This document shows, one piece after another, positions 11,665-22,870 of a DNA stretch of 64,000 nt. Under the pieces are notes generated by a model. That model made no database searches. It was not told where the DNA came from and saw nothing but the letters and a program-made list of their open reading frames with translations. How positions within the stretch are numbered: the stretch's first letter is position 1; each line of letters starts with the position of its first letter. Position numbers and translations under genes: made by a program. Source of the stretch: Pseudisothecium myosuroides (lineage: Eukaryota; Streptophyta; Bryopsida; Hypnales; Lembophyllaceae); contig OX637287.1 of the NCBI GenBank assembly GCA_951799445.1, positions 37,043,724 through 37,107,723 on the forward strand, in the 5' to 3' direction.

Positions 11665-12783
11665 TACTATGGCCTACCACAAAGATACGTGATTTCACCT
11701 TCAGTTTTGAAAAAAAATATCTCTTTATTGAAATTAGGTTTTTGCAAAGGAACTGTACCATCACACTCCTATGTATGGAAATTAGTTATAGCAAGAAGAG
11801 AAAATGCAAAAATCTAATTACAATAAAGAAATATTTAATTTCAAACTAAGGGCAAAATCACGCCAAAATGGAAATCTCTCTAGAGGGAATTAAGAATTTT
11901 TTTTTGGAGATGCTTGTTGAAGGAACGATGTACGTATGGAGGTTTCCTGCATATCTTCGCAATTGAATTTAAAAAATTCATCACCAATGTTATTCAATGA
12001 ATTTTCATGTAAAACCATGAAATTAAATTAAAAAATTCACTAAAGATGGAGTTCTGGTATTTTGAAACTGAAATTTGGTATGGTTGATTCTCGGGGGGGG
12101 CACCTAGTATTTTATTACAAACCACGTGCGAACAAGTGGTTTCTAATGAACTATAATTTCAACTTAAAATTTTGAGGGTTGCTTAATAATGACTATAGGT
12201 TTCTATTGCCAAAATTTCAAACTAAAATAATAGTTGAAATGATTTGTACAAGAGGTTGAAAATGGCCTAAAACGGCATGTTTTTCAACTCAAATATTTAT
12301 AGAGATCACATTTAGATGACCATTGCATCAATACTCAACTCAAAATGAACTTTCAATAGAGAGCTATTTTTAGGAATTTTTTGTTCATTTTTTAGACAAT
12401 TTTTTAGGATATAATATAGGGGTGTGAAAGTTATTTTTCAGTTGTACAGTGTATCTAATTACTTCAAAAATTTGTAACTAATTATCATTAACAAATAAAA
12501 ATATCAATAATTCAAAACATAAACTTTTGAAGTAGGAAAATCTAGTCATATTTTTTTTATTTCATTTTATTTAAATTTTAGGATATAATATATGGGGTCC
12601 AAAGTTTTGTTCGCACGTGTTTTCTAATGGACACTCTAAGTGACCCCCCCGAGGGTTGATTGAGATTGCATACGATATCAATGTTCATTATACAAAACAA
12701 AAAATGTCAACTCTGTTTTACATTATGTAAAGAAAATTGATTGCCCAAACTACCATCACTTATCTTTTTGGTAGGCCACTATA
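11665..12783. mobile_element. Foldback element with GGCCTACCA ends, interrupted by an insertion
   Basis: The left end TACTATGGCCTACCACAAAG and right end CTTTTTGGTAGGCCACTATA are inverted repeats bounded by TA, the target duplication of Tc1/mariner-like elements. The interior matches the intact 551-bp element at 49209-49759 in inverted order (for example the GCGAAGATATGC/TTTCCTG and GGCAAAATCAC words). A 564-bp element (12090-12653) has inserted into it, accounting for its length. It is non-coding. Confidence 0.75.
12090..12653. mobile_element. 564-bp element with CTCGGGGGGG ends and 8-bp target duplication
   Basis: The left terminus CTCGGGGGGGGCACCTAG pairs with the right terminus CTAAGTGACCCCCCCGAG. 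A subterminal block (ACGTGCGAACAA near 12125; TTGTTCGCACGT near 12608) is also inverted. Both sides are flanked by GGTTGATT (12082-12089 and 12654-12661), and removing element plus one copy restores the host-element sequence seen at 49 kb. An 8-bp duplication is known for hAT and P-type transposons, but the G-rich terminus is not the usual hAT CAGGG, so the superfamily is undecided. Confidence 0.85.
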
Positions 12784-13673
12784 CAGTGTCCTATCAAAAG
12801 TTCTTGTACTATCTTTTTGTGTCCATACAAACACTTCCATTTTCAAATGCTATTTTTCACAATTTTGATGCAATTAATTCTTGCATCATTGCATTTCTAT
12901 GTAGTTCCAATTGTGCATACCAAATTTCAACTTCAAGAAAACAAAACTCAATTTTTGGTGAATTTTTTTATTTTATTTTCATGATTTTACGTGATCATTT
13001 ATTATTAAATGTTGGTAATGAATTTTTTTAATTCAATTGCGGAGATATGTAGGGAAAATCCATATACACATTTTTCCTTCAACAAGGATCTCCAAAAAAG
13101 TTTCACAATTCCTTCTAGAAAGAGTTTAATGTAAAGTATCATATGACCAAACTTTGTGAAATAGATATAGTATCTTTATATTTTAGCTAGATTTTGCTAT
13201 TTGATCCTCACTCTACAACTAATTTTGTACATTTGAGCATGATGGGACAATTACCTTGCCAAAATCTAATTACAATAAAATGATACCTATTTTCCAAAAT
13301 TAGGACATTGTCACCTCATCATTGAAATCTCTATAGAGAGGAATATAAAACTTTTTTGGAGATGCTTGTTGAAGAAAGATGTGCGTATGGATGTTGAGTT
13401 CCCTACATATCTGTGCAATTGAATCAAGAAAATTCATTACCAATGTTTTTCAATAAATGATCACGTAAAACCATGAAAATAAAATGAAAAAATTCACCAC
13501 AAATGGAGTTTTGTTTTTTTGAAGTTGAAATTTGGTATGCGTGATTGGGACTACATAGGAATGCAATGATGCAAGAATCAATTGCATCAAAATTGTGAAA
13601 ACTAGCATTTGAAAATGGAAGTGTTTGTATGGGAACAAAAAGACAGTGTAAGAACTTTTGGTAGGGCACTGTA
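12782..13673. mobile_element. 892-bp Tc1-like foldback element, copy 1
   Basis: The termini CAGTGTCCTATCAAAAGTTC and GAACTTTTGGTAGGGCACTG are inverted repeats flanked by TA. The arms stay complementary for about 300 bp each (compare 12784-13100 with 13340-13671), so a transcript would fold into a long hairpin. Nearly identical ORFs on opposite strands in the two arms are a consequence of this and not genes. The element abuts the right TA of the preceding element. Confidence 0.85.
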
Positions 13674-13697
13674 GTAATCCATACCTTAACCCCGAGC

Positions 13698-14622
13698 TTA
13701 ACCCCTAAAGGACCATTGTCCGTTCAGGGGACAAATGGGACTTGGGGCAAGTACCTATGGGCTAAAATTTTCTCCTAATTTTTGAAACTTCTTGTGAACA
13801 TGAAGAATTGAGAGAGGTACGTCGCAGAAAAAAAATTTTGAAATCGGAACTTTGAGCGAGAAATTATGCCATTTCTTGGAATGCGTGGGGACGGGGGGCA
13901 GCAAAAAAAATTTGCAAAATTTTGCATTTTTTCTTTTAATATATTTTTTCTCATAGATTATACTTTTGTCTATCTGGAAAGCTTTGATTCATCTCATTTG
14001 GATTCATTATGAGGAAGTTATGGACATTCTTGTTTTTCGGGCAGTTAGAGCATCTTCTTGAAAAAAATAACTTGTAGGATGCATTTCGGAATGCAATTTT
14101 TGTAATTTTTCAATTTATTTTTTTGAAATGGTCTAGTTTACTTGCTAGAACAATCTCACCATTGGGATTAGTGCATTTTAATTGCATCTAAAATATATGA
14201 ATATTTTAGATTTTCCTTCTATCTTGTACCTACTTCTACTTAACAATTTTTTTAAGAATGATAATTAAGTTTTTTTGAATTTTTTTTTTTCCTAGACTCT
14301 CAACTCAATTCTCCACTATAAAGATTTAAAGCTCAAAACGCTGTAGTGCAAAAATTTTAAGTTAAAAATGTTTAAAGTAAAAAAATCTGGTCCCGCAATG
14401 TGCTGAAAAACTTGTTTTTTCTACTTTAAACGCAGATATCTTGCAATCTGTGTGGTCAAAAATTCTGAAATTTTTTCCACACATTTTCATACCAATTAGG
14501 TGTAAGATCCTACGGTTAGATGTGAAAAAGAACCAATTAATTTTTTTTTTACTCTTTGCTATAGAAATGGCAGTTTTGAGTGTTTTTTGGCAGAAAATAG
14601 GCCTCGGAACTTTAGGGGTTAA
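13698..14622 (+). mobile_element. TTAA foldback element, copy 1 (about 0.9 kb)
   Basis: It is bounded by TTAA at 13698-13701 and 14619-14622, with ends CCCCTAAAGGACCATTGTCC and (inverted) CCCCTAAAGTTCCGAGGCC. Just inside the left end is a hairpin, TTGTCC-gttcag-GGGACAA. The inner order of words (CAATCTCACCATTGGGATTA; a right-end block reading TTTTTGGCAGAAAATAGG) is shared with the copies at 24424, 25476 and 30135. There is no coding capacity. TTAA duplication plus CCC termini is the signature of piggyBac-type elements; the classification is inferred. Confidence 0.85.
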
Positions 14623-14626
14623 GACT

Positions 14627-16997
14627 GTTTGTTTGTTTGTTTGTTTGTTTGTTTGTTTGTTTTGTTTTGTTTTGTTTTGTTTGTCACATTGGGATCTCCC
14701 AAACCATGCGTCCCCCGGCAGCGTGCTTGGTACCATCAGAAGGCCCTCGGCGAGGAGGGGTGCACGGGCTTGGTTTTGTCGCATTTGGAGTTATGGAGCG
14801 GAAGTTATTGAATTTCGAAGTATTTAAGGATCAAAAAATTAGGAAATTACTTTTACTTTGATTTTGGTTGTGTTCTTCATACCATCAGAAAGCTCTTGGC
14901 CAGGAGGGGTGCATGGGCTTTGTTCTGTGGCGTTTAAACCTACCATGTGAAAGTTATGGATTTTTGAATTATGGACCAACAGCACAAGGCTACACTAGGA
15001 AATTAGGAAATTACTTTTACTTTGATTTTGGTCGCGCTCTTGGTATTGTTAGAAAGCTCTCGGTGAAGAGGGGTGCACAGGCTTGGTTTCGTGGCGTTTG
15101 GACCTATGGTGCAAAATTTATGGATTTTTGAGTTATTTTTGGATCTTAAAAATTAGTAAATCATGTATTTTTTGAACCATGTATCAATTTGTCATGTTTT
15201 CGGTATCGTTGGAAAGCCCTGGGCAAGGAGGGGTGCATGAGCTTTGTTTCGTGGTGTTTGGACCTATGGTGCAAAATTTATGGATTTTTGAGTTATTTTT
15301 GGATCTTAAAAATTAGTAAATCATGTATTTTTTGAACCATGTATCAATTTTTCATGTTTTCAGTATCGTTGGGAAGCCCTGGGCAAGGAGGGGTGCATGA
15401 GCTTTGTTTCATGGCGTTTGGACCTACAGAGGGAAAGTTATGGGTTTTTGAATTATTTTGGGTTCTTAAAATGACTTTTACTTTTATTTTGGGTGTGGCA
15501 ACGGCACAGGGCTACACTAGCACTGAACTGGCTGCAATGTCCTTGGGCCCAACAAGTCAGGACTCTTCATTCATTGGGAATTCACACAAGCCTGGGAAGG
15601 AACTATAGTTCTTTTTATCCATACCTTAAGACAGGTTGTTTGTTTGTTTGTTTGTTTTGTTTTATTTTGTTTTGTTTGTCACGTTGGGATCTCCCAAACC
15701 GTGCGTCCCTCGGCGGCGTGCTTGGTACCATCAGAAGGCCCTCGGCGAGGAGGGGTGCACGGGCTTGGTTTCGTCGCATTTGGAGTTATGGAGCGGAAGT
15801 TATTGAATTTCGAAGTATTTAAGGATCAAAAAATTAGGAAATTACTTTTACTTTGATTTTGGTTGTGTTCTTCATACCATCAGAAAGCTCTTGGCCAGGA
15901 GGGGTGCATGGGCTTTGTTCTGTGGCGTTTAAACCTACCATGTGAAAGTTATGGATTTTTGAGTTATGGACCAACAGCACAAGGCTACACTAGGAAATTA
16001 GGAAATTACTTTTACTTTGATTTTGGTCGCGCTCTTGGTATTGTTAGAAAGCTCTCGGTGAAGAGGGGTGCACAGGCTTGGTTTCGTGGCGTTTGGACCT
16101 ATGGTGCAAAATTTATGGATTTTTGAGTTATTTTTGGATCTTAAAAATTAGTAAATCATGTATTTTTTGAACCATGTGTCAATTTGTCATGTTTTTGGTA
16201 TCGTTGGAAAGCCCTGGGCAAGGAGGGGTGCATGAGCTTTGTTTCATGGCGTTTGAACCTACAGAGGGAAAGTTATGGGTTTTTGAATTATTTTGGGTTC
16301 TTAAAATGACTTTTACTTTTAATTTGGGTGTGGCAACGGCACAGAGCTACACTAGCACTGAACTAGCTGCAATGTCCTTGGGCCCAACAAGTCAGGACTC
16401 TTCATTCATTGGGAATTCACACAAGCCTGGGAAGGAACTGTAGTTCTTTTTATCCATACCTTAAGACAGGTTGTTTGTTTGTTTGTTTGTTTTGTTTTGT
16501 TTGTCATGTCGGGATCTCCCGGACCGTGCGTCCCGCGGCGGCGTGCTTGGTACCGTTGGAAAGCTCTCGGCAAGGAGGGGTGCACGGGCTTGGTTTCGTC
16601 GCATTTGGAATTACGGTGCGGAAGTTATTGAATTTCAAAGTATTTAAGGACCAAAATATTAGGAAATTACTTTTACTTTGATTTTGGTTGCGTTCTTCGT
16701 AGCCCTCGGCGAGGAGGGGTGCACGGGCTTGGTTTCGTTGCGTTTGGAGTTACGATGCGGAAGTTATTGAATTTCGAAGTATTTATGGATCAAAAAATTA
16801 CTAAATTACTTTTACTTTGATTTTGGTCGCGTTCTTAGTACCGTTGGAAAGCTGTGGGTGAGGAAGGGTGGACAGGCTTTACTTCATGGCATTTGAACCT
16901 ACGGTGGAAAAGTTATGAATTTTTGAGTTATTTTTTATTTTTTAAATGACTTTTACTTTTGTTTTGGGTGTGGCAACGGCACAGGGCTACACTAGTG
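14627..16997 (+). repeat. Modular repeat array, period about 160 bp, in three larger units
   Basis: Three larger units start with a (GTTT)n tract and GGGATCTCCC (about 14627, 15630 and 16470). Inside them a module of about 160 bp recurs some 12 times, each with a core like GGAAAGCCCTGGGCAAGGAG followed by GGGTGCATGAGCTTTGTTTC. Unit 1 has one extra internal module duplication (15125-15350) missing from unit 2. Units 1 and 2 are over 95 percent alike by eye. Repeated ORFs of 60-128 codons in here are by-products. Each unit ends near GGCAACGGCACAGGGCTACA. The same family appears inverted at 34620-35815. Confidence 0.8.
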
Positions 16998-17872
16998 TAC
17001 AGTGTCCTACCAAAAGTTCTTGCACTGTCTTTTAGTTCCCATACAAACACCTCCATTTTCAAATGTTATTTTTCAAAATTTTGGTGTAATTTTTGCATCA
17101 TTGCATTCCTATGTAGTTCCAATCATGCATACCAAATTTCAACTTCAAAAAAGCAAAACTCCATTTTTGGTGAATTTTTTCATTTCATTTTTGTGGTTTT
17201 ACGTGATCATTTATTAAAAAACTTTGGTAATAAATTTTTTTAATTTGATTGCGGAGACATATAGGGAACATCCATACACACATCTTTCCTTCCACAAGCA
17301 TCTCCAAAAAAGATTTACAATTCCTTCTAGGAAGGGTTCAATGTAAGGTGTCGTATCACCAAACTTTGTGAAATAGATATCTTTATGTTTTAATTAGATT
17401 TTGCTACTTGAACCTTACACTATAACTAATTTTGTACATTGGAGCATGATGGCACAATTACCTTGCCAAAATTTAATTATGATAAAAAGATATCTATTTT
17501 CCAAAATTAGGACATTGTCACCCCAACATTGAAATCTCTATAGAGAAAATTATGAAACTTTTTTAAAGATGCTTGTTGAAGGAAAGATGTGTGTATGGAT
17601 GTTCCCTACATGTCTCCGCAATCAAATTTAAAAAATTCATTACCAATGTTTTTTAATAAATGATCTCGTAAAACCACAAAAATGAAATGAAAAAATTCAC
17701 CAAAAATGGAGTTTTTCTTTTTTGAAGTTGAAATTTGGTATGCATGATTGGGACTATGTGGGAATGCGATGATGCAAGAATTGCACCAAAATTTTGAAAA
17801 ATAGCATTTGCAAATGGAGATGTTTGTATCGGAACTAAAAGACAGTGCAAGAACTTTTGGTAGGGCACTGTA
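16998..17872. mobile_element. 875-bp Tc1-like foldback element, copy 2
   Basis: The termini CAGTGTCCTACCAAAAGTTC and GAACTTTTGGTAGGGCACTG are flanked by TA at both sides, with arms of about 300 bp that are inverted copies. The element is closely similar along its whole length to the one at 12782-13673. It sits in the end of the preceding modular array. It is non-coding; ORFs in the arms mirror one another. Confidence 0.88.
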
Positions 17873-18386
17873 CATTGGAATCTTGTGATTCCAAACAGAG
17901 TTCATAGAATAGTCGGTACACTGCGACAACTTAATTACAACAATGATGTCAAACAATTGCCAAGTCTTCGGTGACCTTCAGTTCTCACATAATCCATGCC
18001 GTCTTCTGCACACCCCACAATACACCAACGCTGTCCAATCTTGTTGCAAGCGAGAATTCACAGCTCTGGATTGCAAGTAAGCACAATCTCCACAAATTTG
18101 GAAATTTGCCACAAATTCGGAAGTTGGGTTAGGAATCTTCTGTGACATTTTGCGATTGAGATTTCGTATTTTGGGTAAATCTAGGTGTGGGTACACTATT
18201 CTGTACATGAAATTCGAAAAAATCCTTGTGTGAAATCAAAGCCTCTGTACCTGACGGAAACTCTTGCAGTGTGTTTCTTCGACACGCTTGTTTCAAAAAA
18301 AAAATTAGAAAAAAACCCTAGTTGTTGCAGGCATTGAAATCTGGACTAATTTCAAATTGCTTGCTGTTGCAGCCATTCTGTCAGCT
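17873..18386. promoter_or_regulatory. Upstream region of the aminotransferase gene
   Basis: About 500 bp of lower-repeat sequence lies between the foldback element and the ATG at 18387. It contains AACCCTAG at about 18315 and an A-rich tract at 18294-18312. No TATA box stands out, so the transcription start cannot be placed. Confidence 0.35.
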
Positions 18387-21300
18387 ATGGCGATCAATCT
18401 GCACCGTCTTGGCTTCGCAAGAGTGCAACCGACAATTACCCGAAGCTCCTCCCCATCTTTCGCCTTTCAGCGACTTTCTAATGCCGGTACGAGTTCGTTT
18501 AGGGTTTAGGTTTTCCTTCACTTGTTTGCGGAACTAGATTACGTTTCAATCGTAATTCGGTACTGATACGGCAATGGGTTTTTCGTTACGATGTGTTTAG
18601 GTTGCTCTCCACATCTGTTATGGCGGAAGAACGTTGCGGTGTCATCTGGATGTTCCAATACAAGTTGCCAAGCACTCTCAGCAGGTAGAACATTTTCTCT
18701 CTCCAGCAAAAGATATGCTCTAATTGTTTTGATGCTTACGTTATCTTAACCCCTCAGAGACCAAGGACTCATGGTTTTTATGTGTCCGATTTCGTTGATC
18801 ATAGTGTGCACGAACAATAATTCAGATGGGTCTGACTTTCTATCACCAGAATCAGTGAAAATTTTTGCAAATTAAATTGAATTGGATGGAAGAAAATGCC
18901 CATTTGGACTCTAAATTGCTTCAGACGACATGAGGCCCAATGTTGAGCAAGTCGTATCCCGTTGTTGCATTTGGTAACTTCATTATCTGTGCGTAGGGTA
19001 GATGAAGCGACAGCTGGAGTTTCAAAGGGACTAATATATGAGGACAGACAAATTCCAGTGCTCAATTTCTCCGAGGTGACTACATTCTAAACATTCTTCC
19101 ATTTTGCAAAGAATTAGTTATTTCCATCTGTTTACATGCTTTGAAGATCAGAGGGATTGCCTTGTAGTTTTCCAGAGAATTGCAGAAGAATAACGCCTTG
19201 AGACGGAATTGTTGTGGTCATGTTATCAAATTTGTCAGAACAGTCAATTTTTTCTTACGACTCGGGATTCAATTACACTTCTACGTATTGTGTTTGATGT
19301 GGACCAACAATTGCGTCTCATTTTCTTTTTGCACTTTTGAGTGCGTCCTACAGGGACTTTCTGATGTTCGATTTTTATATATTTTTTGACCAACACATGC
19401 AATGTTCTTCATTGATCTTGGTGATATAGATTTTGGCCCTGTCTGAATTTGTATTGTCACATGACGATCAATCAAATTGGTCATTTTATAGCATTGAATT
19501 CTCGGTCCTTAATTGGGTGATGTTGATTCTGGTAACTGGTCTCTGAATTTGCAGACGTAGGTTCTCCTCAAGGTACAGTATGCTTTTATTTAGAACAATG
19601 TGACGGTGAAAGACTGCAGTGTTGAGGGGAAATCTTTGTCTTTTTTGTTGAATATTAGCCTGGTCCAAAAAATCGCTCACATATTTTAATTTTGTTGTAT
19701 TGTGACCAGGTGGCAGAACGCATGCAGAACTTGGCAAGGACTCGGCCAGAGACATTCAGGGCCATGTACTCCAGTGCATTTGGGGGTATTACCACAGATC
19801 CAGCTGCCATGGTCATTCCTATGGATGACCACATGGTACATCGAGGTCATGGAGTATTTGATACGGCTATCATTTCCAATGGGTAATATATTTATTATAT
19901 TTGCTAAAACTCCAGGAATTTTGACATTGCAGTTAGCAGCATTGCAGTTCTACCTCCAGAGATTGTAAGAAAACCCGCATTTTTCTTATGCTCGGATGCT
20001 TGTAAGAGGAAACCAAGAAAAGAGGTGTGATGTAATTAGCATAGTACTTTATGGACGGGCTATCTTTTGGTATTGCAGTCGGTGCTGCTTAGTTTGTTGT
20101 CAACCTGTTGTAAATCTATTGTAAATCTCCAGTAGAGAAGAGCATTTCGATGTGCAAAGAGGTAACTATTTAGATTCTAAAGACCATGATCGTAGAGAAA
20201 GACAGCCACAGCTCAGATTTGAGTGGTGATGTGCAGCTTCCTCTATGAGCTTGATGCACATTTGGATCGTTTGTTAAGATCAGCAGAAAAAGCGAAGATT
20301 AAGTCCCCTTTCGACAGAGCGACCTTGAGACACATTCTTCTACAAACAGTTGCTGCATCAGGATGCAGAAAAGGATCTCTACGATATTGGCTGTCTGCAG
20401 GTTTGGGAGGTTTTGGACTATCTTCACAGGAGTGCTTTATGTCGACCTTTTATGCGATGGTGTCAGACAGTACATATAAGGGCCCAGAGGGAGTCAAGGT
20501 ACCTTATCACAACTCTCTCATGGTAGAAACTAATTTCTATCGTAATGCATTGGGTTAGACTTCTATAAAGATTAAGAATCGTGTCCATATGTTCTGTTCT
20601 TACATCGTGCATTCCTGATAAAGCTTTTTTGTTTCTAGGTGCCTTGTGAAACTGTCCAAGTGACAGGAATGCTGTCTATAGGGTTCCAGGATGACTTAAG
20701 TAGCCCATTATGGCCAAAAGTGGCCACATCCTTATCTGTAGGAGTTGAAATTAGTCGCGTCAGGAAACAAAATGTAACAAAATATACCAGTCGAATAAGA
20801 AGTCATATCTTCCATTTTTTTTAAATAGAATCATATTTTGAAAGTTTAAAATATAAAAGAAATCATCAATCTTGGTCCCACTGAAGAGGGACAACACAAT
20901 TAGGAAACTGAGCAAGACATGTTCCAATTGGAACGAGCAAGTTTCCACTATTGAAAACACTGTTAAAGCACCAAGAAGAGGAAATTTCCTCTATGATGAG
21001 TACTTGGCGAGCTTCGTTGCACTCCTGGAGGATGGTATTGCTCGTATGTTTTGAAAGTTACCGTAACTGATTATTAATTCTTCCAAAGCGGCTTTTCGAT
21101 TTTAGCTTGGGGTTGATCTAATTCTAGCCATGACACTGGGATTTTCAGGTGGTCACCTCCACGATCCCAATCAAGCCGCCCTTCTTTGCCACTGTGAAGA
21201 GCGTCAACTATTTGCCCAATGTTTTGGCGCAGTTGGAGGCCGAGGAGCAGGGAGCGTTCACATCTCTATGGCTGGACAACGAAGGCTACATTGCCGAAGG

Positions 21301-22248
21301 CCCCAATATGAACGTGGCAGTGTTGAGCAAGGAAGGGGTGTTGCTGCTTCCCCCCTTTGACAATGTCCTGGCTGGATGTACTGCCCGGCGTATGCTGGAA
21401 TTGGTGACTATCCTCATGGAGAAGAAGCTGGTTGCAGGTTTGGTTGGGGTGAAAGTTCAGAGAATCTCCATTCAGGAAGCTAGGTCGGCAAAAGAAATGA
21501 TGCTGATGGGGAGTGGGGTGCTTGTGAAGCCCATCGTGGAGCAGGACGGCCGGCCTGTTGGAACTGGTGCGTCCATTGTGAGACTTGCTGCGCTTTGTTC
21601 ATCAGCTTAATACGCAATTTGTGTTACGGATGGTCTAGAGTGACAGGGTCTTGAATGGAAGAGCAGGTGTACATTCGTTGAGTTGCTCTGAATAGTGTTT
21701 TCAGTAATGGGAACTGTTTTAGCTGTTCACCTGTGAAGAAAACCGTGATATTTTTGCTGTTTCAGAAACTTTTAGACATTGTCCAATGGAGAATCTTTTC
21801 CACGATTCATGGGGAGGTCTCCCTAAGGTCACAGCGATCGTACATATCATAGGAGGCCTTTGCATGATCACTACGACCATAGGATGGCCTTCTCATGAAT
21901 CATGGAAAAGATCCTCTTTGTGAAGGGGTTTAAGTTTACTGAAAACTCTGCTTCTGCTAACTGAAGACATGTTTAGTGAACTTGATTCATGGGAAGCAAC
22001 CCCATGCACTTCAACCTTGGGACCTCCAACAGGCCATCATCAATGTTGTTCTTTTTAACTTCATTTCTGCTCATGTTATTGGGAGATTTTTGCCAGTGTT
22101 TTGGGAGATGAATCATGACAGCAGAAGTTGGAGTCTTGCAGGAAATGTTGGCCCACTAGCGTCAGCTATTCGGGAGGCAGTTGAAAGTGATCTAATGGAT
22201 CTTACTGCTGGGAAACTTGTTGCAGTGCCGTATTCAGAGGGGCTGTAA
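18387..22248 (+). CDS. ADCL: Class IV PLP aminotransferase (D-amino-acid transaminase / aminodeoxychorismate lyase type), plastid
   Basis: Seven exons join in phase: 18387-18486, 18601-18684, 19002-19075, 19710-19882, 20237-20498, 21149-21566 and 22142-22248, giving 405 aa. The first ~80 residues are Ser/Arg-rich and acid-poor, as in plastid transit peptides. Residues 125-137 (DDHMVHRGHGVFD) and the block around Lys248 (TVKSVNYLPN) are hallmarks of fold-type IV enzymes, Lys248 being the expected PLP Schiff-base residue; AEGPNMNVA and DNVLAGCTARR follow. The sequence strongly resembles Arabidopsis At5g57850, reported as aminodeoxychorismate lyase (p-aminobenzoate branch of folate synthesis) and as D-amino-acid transaminase; which activity applies cannot be read here. 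Reading through the sixth donor gives a tempting stop at 21610, but splicing to exon 7 restores the conserved C-terminus (GPLASAI...VPY). Intron 3 is 634 bp. Confidence 0.9.
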
Positions 22249-22649
22249 CTTGTCCGCAGCGCATATCAATTTACAGTTGCACATGAAACGTCACTGGTGG
22301 AATACCGCTAGTTTCACGAGAGGCAAAGGAGGATTGTTTAAAAAATTTATGTAAGATTAGCACCACATCTATTGAAATAAGTTACAAGCTGAATTGTATG
22401 AAGTAAAATAATTACTTGAGGAATTTTAACTCTATTCTTCAATGCTACAGTTTGTACCTCGAGAAGAAGTTTCAAGGGATTAGGTGTAGGGTTGATTTCA
22501 ACAATAGAATAAACCTTGGGCATCTTTATAAGCTTTTGCCTTCACATGAGACACAACATTCTTGAATGTCTCAGAATGACATGACATTCTTGAACAGCTC
22601 AGAAATGTCCCTTCAGTAAATCAACAACGAATGATCTGGTATTCAGAAC
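22249..22649. other. 3' flank of the aminotransferase gene
   Basis: This is AT-rich, probably 3' UTR and downstream DNA. No open frame or element boundary is seen; a poly(A) signal cannot be singled out with confidence. Confidence 0.4.
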
Positions 22650-22870
22650 TTAACCCCTTAGTGCCTGGATCCTTTTCTTGAATTTTTGCATATTTTTGCT
22701 TATATCTTTATAAATCTATATTGTATATTTCAAATTCATCAAATTCAAAGTATGATTTTTTAAAAGTCAAGCATTAGTTTGGATGAATGAGAAGTTTTGT
22801 AGTCAAAAAAGCCCCTAGAACCTCTATGTTCATCATTCAAAATTGGGACGTTGGAGCACTAAGGGGTTAA
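22650..22870. mobile_element. 221-bp TTAA MITE with CCCCTTAGTGC ends
   Basis: It is bounded by TTAA at 22650-22653 and 22867-22870, with inverted ends CCCCTTAGTGCC and (opposite strand) CCCCTTAGTGCTCC. It is non-coding. The ends are related to, but distinct from, the CCCCTAAAGGACC family. Confidence 0.8.

Noticed and set aside
14441..16681. Series of 60-128-codon ORFs, repeated in tandem
   Set aside because: They arise from a tandem repeat; the (GTTT)n tract gives Phe/Cys/Val runs in every frame and there is no domain.
14627..16997. Helitron (units ending in CTAG)
   Set aside because: The unit end GGCTACACTAG resembles a CTRR end, but no terminal hairpin, TC start or Rep/helicase sequence is visible.
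12741..17956. Similar ORFs on opposite strands in foldback arms
   Set aside because: They mirror each other because the arms are inverted copies; they carry no motif and are AT-biased.
18746..18770. TTAACCCCTCAGAGACCAAGG in aminotransferase intron 2 as a TTAA element
   Set aside because: There is no inverted partner nearby, so an intact element is not supported.
20639..20824. Extra exon in aminotransferase intron 5
   Set aside because: Exon 5 joins exon 6 in phase without it, and the frame shows no similarity to the family.
21149..21610. Aminotransferase ending at the stop at 21608-21610
   Set aside because: The residues after 21566 do not look conserved, whereas a GT-AG intron to 22142 gives an in-phase C-terminus like that of known homologues.
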